This document shows positions 1 to 9,776 of a stretch of DNA of 64,000 bases, piece by piece (the first letter of the stretch is position 1; each line of letters begins with the position of its first letter). The notes under the pieces were generated by a model. It was not told the origin of the DNA. It ran no database searches and saw only the letters and a program-made list of their open reading frames with translations. The translations under genes and the position numbers were made by a program. This DNA is from Reticulitermes speratus (lineage: Eukaryota > Arthropoda > Insecta > Blattodea > Rhinotermitidae). Location of the stretch: positions 22,617,238 to 22,681,237 of the forward strand of contig JAJKFL010000427.1 in NCBI GenBank assembly GCA_021186555.1, written 5' to 3'.

Positions 1-501
1 CCTTTTCGTCTCGGGCTCGAAGTGATGAATCCATGTCTCATCACCCGTGACAATGTTGGACAAGAAATCGTCACCCTCAACCTCGTAACGTTGCTTGTGC
101 TCTTCGGTTAGGTTTTGAGGGACCCATCGGGCACAGACCTTTGAATATCCTAACTGGTGAATGATTTTGTCGACGCTTCCCTTACCAATACCGAGTACAG
201 CGGCGAGTTCCCTGGTTGTGATTCTCCGATCGTCTCGAATAAGACTGTCGGCTCGTTGCACTGTTGCAGGCGTCACAGCTATTGATGGGCGGCCCGAGCG
301 CGGGAGATCAGACAGAGTGCCCCGTCCTTGTTCTGATAACGCCAATCGCTTCGCCCAACGGCTGACGGTGCTTTTATCCACTGCCATGTCTCCATAGACC
401 TTTCTTAAGCGCCTGTGAATTGATTCACTCGTTTCGTTTTCTGCCAAAAGAAACTCAATTACTGCTCTCTGTTTAGAACGCACGTCACTTGCAGACTCCA
501 T
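1..501 (-). CDS. mariner-like transposase, N-terminal 167 codons (partial)
   Basis: An open frame runs without a stop from ATG at 501 to the window edge. Seen in order: an N-terminal helix-turn-helix (start MESASDVRSK, about residues 1-50), a second DNA-binding half containing a GRPS linker (about residues 78-82) and an HTH with ITTRELAAVLGIGKGSVDKI, then VTGDETWIHHFEP near residues 151-163, where the D is the first acidic residue of the mariner catalytic triad. The rest of the catalytic core is off the edge. Such enzymes cut and paste the element between its inverted repeats at TA sites. The lack of stops or frameshifts suggests a young copy. Apparent plus-strand frames here are shadows. Confidence 0.85.
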   Translation of the reverse strand, partial: MESASDVRSKQRAVIEFLLAENETSESIHRRLRKVYGDMAVDKSTVSRWAKRLALSEQGRGTLSDLPRSGRPSIAVTPATVQRADSLIRDDRRITTRELAAVLGIGKGSVDKIIHQLGYSKVCARWVPQNLTEEHKQRYEVEGDDFLSNIVTGDETWIHHFEPETKR

Positions 502-661
502 TTTGAAAGCTCACTACTGCGCTGCTATCCAGCGGGAAACATTGCACCTATGTGCATAAACGCGGGACACTTTAAAGATACAGCACGCAAAATATCATTT
601 TTATCCAACAAAATTGGGCCGAGAAAAAAAATGCGTTGCATTACTTTCTGGGCGCACCTAG
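1..661 (-). mobile_element. mariner-like DNA transposon, 5' part, running off the window
   Basis: The minus strand carries the start of a mariner-like transposase. The 5' terminal inverted repeat occupies about 632-661, reading inward CTAGGTGCGCCCAGAAAG on the minus strand, and a TA follows at 662-663, the expected target dinucleotide. LINE sequence resumes directly after it, so the element is nested in that LINE. The other end lies outside the window. The TIR was recognised by eye; the partner TIR cannot be seen. Confidence 0.8.
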
Positions 662-663
662 TA

Positions 664-1660
664 GATAATGATTTATACAGATCTTACCTCCACAATCGTT
701 ATCAAAGAGTGTCCATATATGATACGGATACAAACAGTTTTCTTGCTTCAAATTGGGCTAGGATTAAGCATGGTGTTCCACAGGGCTCCATCCTTGGACC
801 CCTGCTTTTTCTTGTTTATATAAATGATTTTCCACAAGAAATAAGCAATAGTTCTAAACCCACTTTATTTGCTGACGATACAAGTATTCTATTAAGACAT
901 TCAGATTTTGGCACCAATAATGTGAATATCCAAACTGTTTTTGAGTCCCTTAATAACTGGTTTAAAAGAAATTTACTCTTTCTTAACCTTGAAAAATCAC
1001 ATTACATTAGGTTTGTTTCTAAGAATAACTCCTTGACCCACTTGCAAATTAGTGATATCAGTGGATCAATTTCAAATGTTACACGCACAACATTTTTAGG
1101 TTTATTGATTGACAGCTCTTTAAATTGGAAAACTCATATTGACCATCTTGTAAATAAACTGAGCACTGCTTGCTATGCAATAAGACAAATAAAACCATAC
1201 ATGTCTCAATCTACATTATTAACAATATATTATGCCCTTTTTCACTCAATAATGTCTTATGGAATTTATTTTTTGGGGCAATTGCACACACAGTTCTAAG
1301 GTCTTTAAGATTCAGAAAAGGGCTGTAAGAATTATTATGGGAAGAGGAAGTCGAGACTCGTGTAGGAATTTGTTTAAGGAACTAGATATATTACCTATGC
1401 AATCGCAATATATCTTATCTTTGCTGTTATTTGTGATTCACAATTTAGAAAATTTTATCACGAATCAAGAACTTCATAATCTAAATACTAGGCATAAAAG
1501 CGATTTCCATTTACCTCAGGCTTCTCTAGCCTGTTACCAAAAGGGGGTGTATTTCTCAGGAATAAAACTTCACAATAGTCTTCCTTCAAACATTAAATGT
1601 GCCTCTGGTAATATTGATAAGTTTAAAAAACTTTAAATCAATCAATCAATCAATCAATGA
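664..1660 (+). pseudogene. Non-LTR retrotransposon reverse transcriptase, 3' half, frameshifted
   Basis: The plus-strand translation has GVPQGSILGPLLF followed by FADDTSIL, the classic non-LTR reverse transcriptase motifs, then the thumb region and a typical C-terminal tail (IQKRAVRIIMGRGSRDSC). A frameshift at the T run near 1268-1274 breaks the frame: one frame stops at 1299 and the other continues to a stop at 1636. The element ends in a short (ATCA)n tail, about 1636-1660, as in CR1/Jockey-type LINEs. Its upstream part lies beyond the mariner inserted at 662. Clade assignment (Jockey/CR1 group) is inference. Confidence 0.85.
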
Positions 1661-1932
1661 TTGCGGAGTTTATGGAATTTTAGTCCCGTAGGATCACTAG
1701 AGGTCTTATCACACAGAGTACATGAAAATGGACGATGTCCAGTGTGAATTCGATAATGTTTTTTGAAATTACTATTGTCGTAAAATGATTTCTTGCATGT
1801 AGGGCAGGAGTAGCGATCCTTTTGATGAGTTTTCCAGTGTGTCCTGTATGATGTTCGCCTTGCAAACTTCTTGTTACACACCTCACACGTGTAGCTTTTC
1901 TCTCGTGTGGATTGATTTTCAGGTACGGTATT
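1654..1932 (-). CDS. C2H2 zinc-finger protein, putative last exon (three fingers)
   Basis: On the minus strand a plausible splice acceptor (CTTTCTTATCAG) precedes 1932, with a TACTAAT branch-point-like box just upstream. The exon encodes three C2H2 fingers: C-x2-C-x12-H-x3-H twice (CEVC..., CPTC...) and a final C-x2-C-x12-H-x4-H ending LRNH and stop. C2H2 fingers normally bind DNA in the nucleus. The finger framework (SFYDxSNxKKHYRIH) matches the units of the array at 3957-8010, so both come from one ancestral gene. No N-terminal domain is visible, and whether this is still expressed is unknown. Confidence 0.6.
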   Translation of the reverse strand, partial: NTVPENQSTREKSYTCEVCNKKFARRTSYRTHWKTHQKDRYSCPTCKKSFYDNSNFKKHYRIHTGHRPFSCTLCDKTSSDPTGLKFHKLRNH

Positions 1933-1983
1933 CTGATAAGAAAGCATAATTATTAGTAATCTCAACAACAGTAATGTAATTGA

Positions 1984-2112
1984 CGTTCTCCAGAATGAAT
2001 CCGATAATGTTTTTTCCAATTGCTCTTGTCATAGAATGACTTGTTGCACGTAGGGCACGAGTACATATGCTTTTGATGTGTTCGCCAATGACAACTGTTG
2101 CAACATAAACTA
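1984..2112 (-). CDS. C2H2 zinc-finger exon or fragment, same locus
   Basis: The minus-strand frame contains a decayed finger tail (CHWRTHQKH) and one full finger (CPTCNKSFYDKSNWKKHYRIH pattern, C-x2-C-x12-H-x3-H) followed by the linker SGE. Only about 50 bp separate it from the acceptor of the next exon, short for an intron, so either an intron was partly deleted or this is a degenerate duplicate. It sits between the terminal exon and the L1/Tx1-like LINE. Confidence 0.5.
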
Positions 2113-2159
2113 TATATGCCACTGTTTTCATATATATATATATTCTTTACTATGTCCAT

Positions 2160-2632
2160 ATCTTCAAACGTTGATGAGAGTTTTTCGTGTATCTTCCAGC
2201 TTTTTTTATTTCCGAGGCTTCTTTAAACGTAGTCGGTAGCTAAAATCACAAATTAACACATACATGTCAATTCCTTCATCTTTGCCGTGCACTTAGGTGA
2301 ACAAATTATCATACAACGCCATTGAAGTATGCATCAATTCTGTATATCACTTATTTATTTTTAACTGCTACATGTTCTGGTCGACCAACCTTCATCAGGG
2401 AGATCTCCGTTATACAAAATAATAACTGCACGAAGTTATTACATTAACTGGTTTGCCGAAGTGACACTGTTAAATGTTTGAAATACCCATTATTTACCTA
2501 TTTATTAACCCTTATACACCTATCACGCATAAAGGTATTTTTTGGTGTCATTACAACTGAATAATCCATTCCACAGTAAGAAATTAAAACCAAATGTTAG
2601 AAAGTGAATATTAAAACTCCGTGCAAGTTAAT
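2160..2632. other. Intergenic or intronic AT-rich stretch with one hammerhead-like repeat
   Basis: No gene seen. The minus strand at about 2365-2405 carries CUGAUGA (2398-2392) followed by a GGUCGACC hairpin, GAAC and a GUA (2371-2369). This resembles the hammerhead-like cores elsewhere in the window but has a damaged GAAA and a poor stem I. Confidence 0.35.
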
Positions 2633-3956
2633 CTACTTAACCACTCTGTACACAAAATAGTTAAGTACAGAAACGTTAACGAACTTACAATATGCAATAA
2701 TCTCGTCTGTGAGCCCACTTATGAGAAAGATGAGACAGCAATCAATTAATTGACAAATAGAAATTATGTCGTAAACTCTCTTCTTGTATTTGTTGTTCGG
2801 TTCGTTATTCGCTTGATCACCAATATATGCTTTTTGTTGCATATAGACACGTAGGTATTCTGTTGCCTGTGGGAGCGGTATCCAATGTGGGGGATTGTTA
2901 TGTTGTATAAGGTGTGCGTGTTGCTCAATCCACTGTGCAGTAATATTGTCTTTTTGCTGGCATTGCTTCAGAATACGCATAATAAACAATGTACGACACT
3001 TTGCTCTAATGTTAACCATCCCTAATCCTCCCTCATGCTTGGGTTTATATAACGTAGAACTTGGTAATCTGAAGATGTGTCCTTTCCATATGTACTGGTG
3101 TAATGTCGTGATTTGCTGTGGGTCTGGAATGGGAATGATCTGTGTCGTATACCATATCTTTGACAGATAGTACACGTTGCTAATCCATATGCGCTGTTGT
3201 ATGTCTAACTTCCGTGTATGTGAGTCCTTTATAGATCCTTGTATTGTGCGGACCTTCTCTTTCCACGTGTATTCGATAGTATTGCCAATCGTCCGCTATC
3301 CAACATATCGTAATTCTGTTGAAAATAATCCCTAAATTGAATATGTATATCACGTAGCGTGGTAATCTTGTGACCATCATCAGTGCACAAAGAGGTAATG
3401 ACGTGAGTCTTATTCCGTTTTTTAATTTTGAGTAAATGAAATAAGGATGGCCTCTCCGATGCATGCGGTGCCTCCGCACGTAGCAATGTCACTGTCTGCG
3501 TGAGGCGCTCAGTCTGTATGTGTTGTATACGCCGCTGAAAGAAGTGAAGTTTTGTCGACATTGTAGTTGAAACTTCTTCCCTAGCCATTAGATCATATAT
3601 ACATTGGAAGTAAAATTCTTCCTGCATCCTCCATTGTTCGCTGTATCTTCTACCTTCCGCAGTAAACAGAAACCGAATCCTTGTTTTCACATATTGAAGC
3701 CACCATGTTGTTGTGTCGGTATGTCTGAATCGCATTTTGTTCCAAATCTCCCAATGTTTCTTACAAGTCTCATTGATTACGTCTACCATGAGTAAGGTGA
3801 TATTTATTTTCCAATAGCCCCGACCCATTCTAATACGCGGCACGTGCAGCTTTATTCGCAATGTCATAGCAAAATGATCTGTAAAAGCAGCAGCCACTAT
3901 AGTCGCTGCAATTTTATTGTCGTAGAGCGCCTCCGTTACATAAATCCGATCTAACC
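2633..3956 (-). pseudogene. L1/Tx1-like LINE fragment with the RT core deleted
   Basis: Minus-strand frames give the end of an apurinic-type endonuclease (SRLDRIYV-like opening at about 3955, then a TDH near 3880 and GRGYWKIN), then a long linker ending about 3250, then jump to the region after the reverse transcriptase (YIWKG, HEGGLGMVNI, K-x-LFIMR; about 3175-2760). The conserved RT blocks expected in between are absent, so an internal deletion near 3180-3250 removed them. The 5' junction at about 3956 abuts the zinc-finger array exactly at the end of its first unit. The L1/Tx1-type assignment rests on the endonuclease-linker style and the GGLG motif. Confidence 0.65.
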
Positions 3957-4160
3957 TAACGATCACCACTGTGTATGCGAAGATGCTGTTTAAGACCAGT
4001 GTGATCACTGTAGGCCTTGGTACACATATTACAAGAGAATGGACGATGTCCAGTATGTATTCTTTTATGCTTTGTGAAGTTACTTTTGTCATAAAAAGTC
4101 TTATCACACACGTCACATTTGTGCTGTTGCACTCTCGCATGTCTGGTTTCCTGTTCATTT
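3957..4160 (-). CDS. C2H2 zinc-finger exon, complete two-finger unit (array unit 1)
   Basis: This is the most 3' array unit on the minus strand and the only one with two complete fingers: CDVC...TKHKRIH and CNMC...LKQHLRIHSGDR. It is preceded by an intron-like 3' end (TTACTAATAATTATG, T-rich tract, then AATGAACAG), so a splice acceptor just before GAAACCAG is plausible. It runs straight into LINE sequence at about 3956, so its own donor site is lost or absent. It shows what the ancestral unit of the array looked like. Confidence 0.55.
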
Positions 4161-7100
4161 AGATAAAAAAACATAATTATTAGTAATCTCAACAACAATT
4201 TGACATGGTTAATATCATCAACTGTACCAATATTATCATTGCATATTTTTATCCCCCACTGCTTAAGACCAGTGTGATCACTGTAGGCCTTGGTACACAT
4301 ATTACAAGAGAATGGACGATGTCCGGTGTGTATGCATTGATGCTTCGTAAGGTTACTTTTGTCATAAAAAGTCTTATCACACACGTCACATTTGTGCTGT
4401 TGCACTCTCGCATGTCTGGTTTCCTGTTCATTAGATAAAAAAAACAATTATTAGTAATCTCAACAACAATTTGACATGGTTAATATCATCAACTGTACCA
4501 ATATTATCATTGCATATTTTTGTGACACTGTAGGCCTTGGTACACATATTACAAGAGAATGACGATGTCCGGTGTGTATGCATTGATCTTCGTAAGTTAC
4601 TTTTGTCATAAAAAGTCTTATCACACACGTCACATTTGTGCTGTTGCACTCTCGCATGTCTGGTTCCTGTTCATTTAGATAAAAACAATTATTATAATCT
4701 CAACAACAATTTGACATGGTAATATCATCAACTGTACAATTTATCATTGCATATTTTTATCCCCCACTGCTTAAACCAGTGTGATCCTGTAGCCTTGGTA
4801 CACATATTACAAGAGAATGGACGATGTCGGTGTGTATGCATTGATGCTCGTAAGGTTACTTTGTCATAAAAAGTCTTATCACACACGTCACATTTGTGCT
4901 GTTGCACTCTCGCATGTCTGGTTCCTGTTCATTTAGATAAAAAAACAATTATTAGTAATCTCAACAACAATTTGACATGGTTAATATCATCAACTGTACC
5001 AATATATCATTGCATATTTTTATCCCCCACTGCTTAAGACCAGTGTGATCACTGTAGGCCTTGGTACACATATTACAAGAGAATGGACGATGTCCGGTGT
5101 TATGCATTGATGCTTCGTAAGGTTACTTTTGTCATAAAAAGTCTTATCACACACGTCACATTTGTGCTGTTGCACTCTCGCATGTTGGTTTCCTGTTCAT
5201 TTAGATAAAAAAACAATTATTAGTAATCTCAACAACAATTTGACATGGTTAATATCATCAACTGTACCAATATTTCATTGCATATTTTTATCCCCACTGC
5301 TTAAGACCATGTGATCACTGTAGGCTTGGTACACATATTACAAGAGAATGGACGATGTCCGGTGTGTATGCATTGATGCTTCGTAAGGTTACTTTTGTCA
5401 TAAAAAGTCTTATCACACACGTCACATTTGTGCTGTTGCACTCTCGCATGTCTGGTTTCCTGTTCATTTAGATAAAAAAACAATTATTAGTAATCTCAAC
5501 AACAATTTGACATGGTTAATATCATCAACTGTACCAATATTATCATTGCATATTTTTATCCCCCACTGCTTAAGACCAGTGTGATCACTGTAGGCCTTGG
5601 TACACATATTACAAGAGAATGGACGATGTCCGGTGTGTATGCATTGATGCTTCGTAAGGTTACTTTTGTCATAAAAAGTCTTATCACACACGTCACATTT
5701 GTGCTGTTGCACTCTCGCATGTCTGGTTTCCTGTTCATTTAGATAAAAAAAACATAATTATTAGTAATCTCAACAACAATTTGACATGGTTAATATCATC
5801 AACTGTACCAATATTATCATTGCATATTTTTATCCCCCACTGCTTAAGACCAGTGTGATCACTGTAGGCCTTGGTACACATATTACAAGAGAATGGACGA
5901 TGTCCGGTGTGTATGCATTGATGCTTCGTAAGGTTACTTTTGTCATAAAAAGTCTTATCACACACGTCACATTTGTGCTGTTGCACTCTCGCATGTCTGG
6001 TTTCCTGTTCATTTAGATAAAAAAACAATTATTAGTAATCTCAACAACAATTTGACATGGTTAATATCATCAACTGTACCAATATTATCATTGCATATTT
6101 TTATCCCCCACTGCTTAAGACCAGTGTGATCACTGTAGGCCTTGGTACACATATTACAAGAGAATGGACGATGTCCGGTGTGTATGCATTGATGCTTCGT
6201 AAGGTTACTTTTGTCATAAAAAGTCTTATCACACACGTCACATTTGTGCTGTTGCACTCTCGCATGTCTGGTTTCCTGTTCATTTAGATAAAAAAACAAT
6301 TATTAGTAATCTCAACAACAATTTGACATGGTTAATATCATCAACTGTACCAATATTATCATTGCATATTTTTATCCCCCACTGCTTAAGACCAGTGTGA
6401 TCACTGTAGGCCTTGGTACACATATTACAAGAGAATGGACGATGTCCGGTGTGTATGCATTGATGCTTCGTAAGGTTACTTTTGTCATAAAAAGTCTTAT
6501 CACACACGTCACATTTGTGCTGTTGCACTCTCGCATGTCTGGTTTCCTGTTCATTTAGATAAGAAAACATAATTATTAGTAATCTCAACAACAATTTGAC
6601 ATGGTTAATATCATCAACTGTACCAATATTATCATTGCATATTTTTTATCCCCCACTGCTTAAGACCAGTGTGATCACTGTAGGCCTTGGTACACATATT
6701 ACAAGAGAATGGACGATGTCCGGTGTGTATGCATTGATGCTTCGTAAGGTTACTTTTGTCATAAAAAGTCTTATCACACACGTCACATTTGTGCTGTTGC
6801 ACTCTCGCATGTCTGGTTTCCTGTTCATTTAGATAAAAAAAACAATTATTAGTAATCTCAACAACAATTTGACATGGTTAATATCATCAACTGTACCAAT
6901 ATTATCATTGCATATTTTTATCCCCCACTGCTTAAGACCAGTGTGATCACTGTAGGCCTTGGTACACATATTACAAGAGAATGGACGATGTCCGGTGTGT
7001 ATGCATTGATGCTTCGTAAGGTTACTTTTGTCATAAAAAGTCTTATCACACACGTCACATTTGTGCTGTTGCACTCTCGCATGTCTGGTTTCCTGTTCAT

Positions 7101-8010
7101 TTAGATAAAAAAACAATTATTAGTAATCTCAACAACAATTTGACATGGTTAATATCATCAACTGTACCAATATTATCATTGCATATTTTTATCCCCCACT
7201 GCTTAAGACCAGTGTGATCACTGTAGGCCTTGGTACACATATTACAAGAGAATGGACGATGTCCGGTGTGTATGCATTGATGCTTCGTAAGGTTACTTTT
7301 GTCATAAAAAGTCTTATCACACACGTCACATTTGTGCTGTTGCACTCTCGCATGTCTGGTTTCCTGTTCATTTAGATAAAAAAAACAATTATTAGTAATC
7401 TCAACAACAATTTGACATGGTTAATATCATCAACTGTACCAATATTATCATTGCATATTTTTATCCCCCACTGCTTAAGACCAGTGTGATCACTGTAGGC
7501 CTTGGTACACATATTACAAGAGAATGGACGATGTCCGGTGTGTATGCATTGATGCTTCGTAAGGTTACTTTTGTCATAAAAAGTCTTATCACACACGTCA
7601 CATTTGTGCTGTTGCACTCTCGCATGTCTGGTTTCCTGTTCATTTAGATAAAAAAACAATTATTAGTAATCTCAACAACAATTTGACATGGTTAATATCA
7701 TCAACTGTACCAATATTATCATTGCATATTTTTATCCCCCACTGCTTAAGACCAGTGTGATCACTGTAGGCCTTGGTACACATATTACAAGAGAATGGAC
7801 GATGTCCGGTGTGTATGCATTGATGCTTCGTAAGGTTACTTTTGTCATAAAAAGTCTTATCACACACGTCACATTTGTGCTGTTGCACTCTCGCATGTCT
7901 GGTTTCCTGTTCATTTAGATAAAAAAAAACATAATTATTAGTAATCTCAACAACAATTTGACATGGTTAATATCATCAACTGTACCAATATTATCATTAC
8001 ATATTTTTAT
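3957..8010 (-). repeat. Tandem array of about 15 zinc-finger exon units, 271-274 bp each
   Basis: The landmark atggttaatatcatcaactg recurs, exactly or with small deletions, at about 4205, 4476, 4717, 4977, 5245, 5512, 5786, 6057, 6328, 6601, 6874, 7145, 7417, 7688 and 7961. Each unit on the minus strand holds an intron-like 3' end, one complete C2H2 finger (CDVC...TKHQCIH), a TGHRPFS linker and a second finger cut short after LKQ (next residue W, no histidines). Units from about 5512 to 7961 look nearly identical. Those at 4440-5300 have many one-base deletions, which look like sequencing error. Unit lengths of 271, 272 and 274 bp break the frame between units, so one continuous polyzinc-finger protein is unlikely. 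Confidence 0.9.
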
Positions 8011-8011
8011 T

Positions 8012-8035
8012 CCCCCCCCCCCCCCCCCCCCCCCC
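8012..8035. repeat. C homopolymer (24 bp) at the array edge
   Basis: A run of 24 C lies exactly where the array's own ATCCCCC stretch would stand, and the sequence right of it is unrelated. It marks the break point of the array and may be a real expansion or an assembly join. Confidence 0.9.
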
Positions 8036-8039
8036 TTTC

Positions 8040-8385
8040 CCTTTCAGTCGACCTCTCCTTCCTGATCTTAGCTACATCCTGCTTCATGATATCCAAACTA
8101 CAATTAGTTTCAGCTTTTTGCTCGTGAATTTTGGCAGTGAGCGCCTTTGTTCTAGCTTCTACCTCACGGGATATTGATTGTTTTCTTTCTGGTGTCAACA
8201 ATATGAGCATTCAATATCAGATACACTCTGTTCAGAATTAGTAATCATTTCGAGTTTTCTCTCAGTTTCATCGCGTAAGGCTGAATTGGCTTGAGTCAAG
8301 TTACTAACTTCAGTTTGAATTTTAGATGTTAGGTCCTCTTTTAATTTGCATGTTTCGGCCTGAACTTGCTCAGTTCTTCTACAGG
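8040..8385 (-). pseudogene. Coiled-coil fragment, possibly from a retroelement gag
   Basis: Minus-strand frames give charged heptad-like peptides (ALTAKIHEQKAE, and in an adjacent frame SNLTQANSALRDETERKLE) broken by frameshifts. Nothing identifies the parent protein. A gag-like or structural coiled coil is a guess from composition and from the retroelement neighbour at 8397. Confidence 0.35.
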
Positions 8386-8396
8386 CGCGACAACCT

Positions 8397-9600
8397 CATC
8401 CTTTGTAGGTTTTGGCCTTCTCAACTATGTCCTTCCCTTTCTTCCTATCCTGGATGCAGTTTATCCAGTTTTTGACTTCTTGAGTCCTCAAGTCTGCCAT
8501 AACATCATCTTCCATCTATTCTTCGGTCTTCCATGCATTCTTGTAGAAATAGGCTTCCAATTATAGATTCTTTTAACCAATCTGTCATTTTCCATTCGGT
8601 ACACATGCCCAAACCACCCTAGTCTTTGTGCTTTGATATGATTTACTATGCTCTTATACTTTATTAGTTTATTAAGCTCTTCATTTGTTTTAATTCTCCA
8701 TGAGCCATTAATATTTTTACTTGGGCCAAAAATCCTTCTTAATATCTTCCTTTCGAATATGAGCAGTTTTTGCTTCATTGCTTCTTTGAGGACCCATGTT
8801 TCAGAGCCATAGGTAACTACCGGTCTTATAACCGTTCTATAAAAATGTAATTTTAAACTCTTTGCAATTAATTTACTTTTAAATAGGGTTTGGTTTGCAT
8901 AATATGCTTTGTTACCTTGGATTATCCTTGTTTTAATTTCCTCTTCTATGGTATTATCTCCATTTAAATTGATCTAAGGTATTTATATGAGCTCATTTGC
9001 TCTAGACATGTACCGTTACAGTTAAGTCCTGTTACTTTGTTTTTTGCACATTTTAAGTATTGAGTTTTTTGTGTGTTTATTACTAGCCCATATTTGAGTG
9101 ATTGTTCTTTTAGTTTCTGGAAGGTGTCAATAGCAGCTTGCGTGGTCCTTGCTGTAATTAATATGTCATCAGCATAGGTAATACTTTGTTTCAACCGTGT
9201 TGAGGTATTCCCTTTAACATCTAATTGATTAATGATTGAGTCAATTATCACAATGAACAAAGTTTCAGACAGTGGATCTCCTTGTTTCACCCCGGTTTCA
9301 ATTTTAATTTCTCCGCTTAGGTCATTATTTATTTTAACTTTCGCTTTTGTATTTTCTAGCGTTAAGGATATTAGCTTTATCAACTTTGATGGTACTTCAT
9401 ATTGTTTTAGGCATTCTAATATTTTCTTCCGGTGCACCGAATCAAATGCATGCGCGTAATCTATGAATATATTATTCAGTTCAATATTGTATTCATGGCA
9501 CTTCTCAAAAATCTGTCTCACTATAAAAATATTGTCTATTGTCGATCTGTTTGTCCTGGAGCCCCTTTGATAACACTGGGCAACAAATTTTAACTTTTTT
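8397..9600 (-). pseudogene. RTE-like LINE, reverse transcriptase to 3' end, 5' truncated
   Basis: The minus strand encodes the mid and C-terminal part of an RTE-type reverse transcriptase: GSRTNRSTIDNIF near the upstream end, YAHAFDSVHR, GVKQGDPLSETLF, then TYADDILI. After a break around 8780-8960 follows the typical RTE tail (ERKILRRIFGP, LGWFGHVYRM, GRPKNRW) and after a frameshift near 8488 the last residues to a stop near 8397. The upstream edge is abrupt at about 9600, just before the unrelated segment that carries the 560-codon gene. Confidence 0.8.
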
Positions 9601-9776
9601 TCGGTTACGAGCATCAAATCCTCTTTCCTTTATGTAATTGGGTATGCTGAACATGAAAATAGGCCTTAAAATGATGAGTTAGCTACAGTTTCCAAGATTT
9701 GTGAAATTTTATAATAACATGTAGCATATTTAACACAATAATACTTACTATTCACTGCTGTCCGTCATCACTTCGG

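Noticed and set aside
3956..4447. 163-codon frame joining two array units as one zinc-finger protein
   Set aside because: The join reads through intron-like sequence (VDDINHVKLLLRLLIIMFF) and works only because those two units happen to be in frame.
4205..7918. Series of identical 76-codon plus-strand frames in the zinc-finger array
   Set aside because: They are the complementary strand of the zinc-finger units and show no protein-like features; shadows of the repeat.
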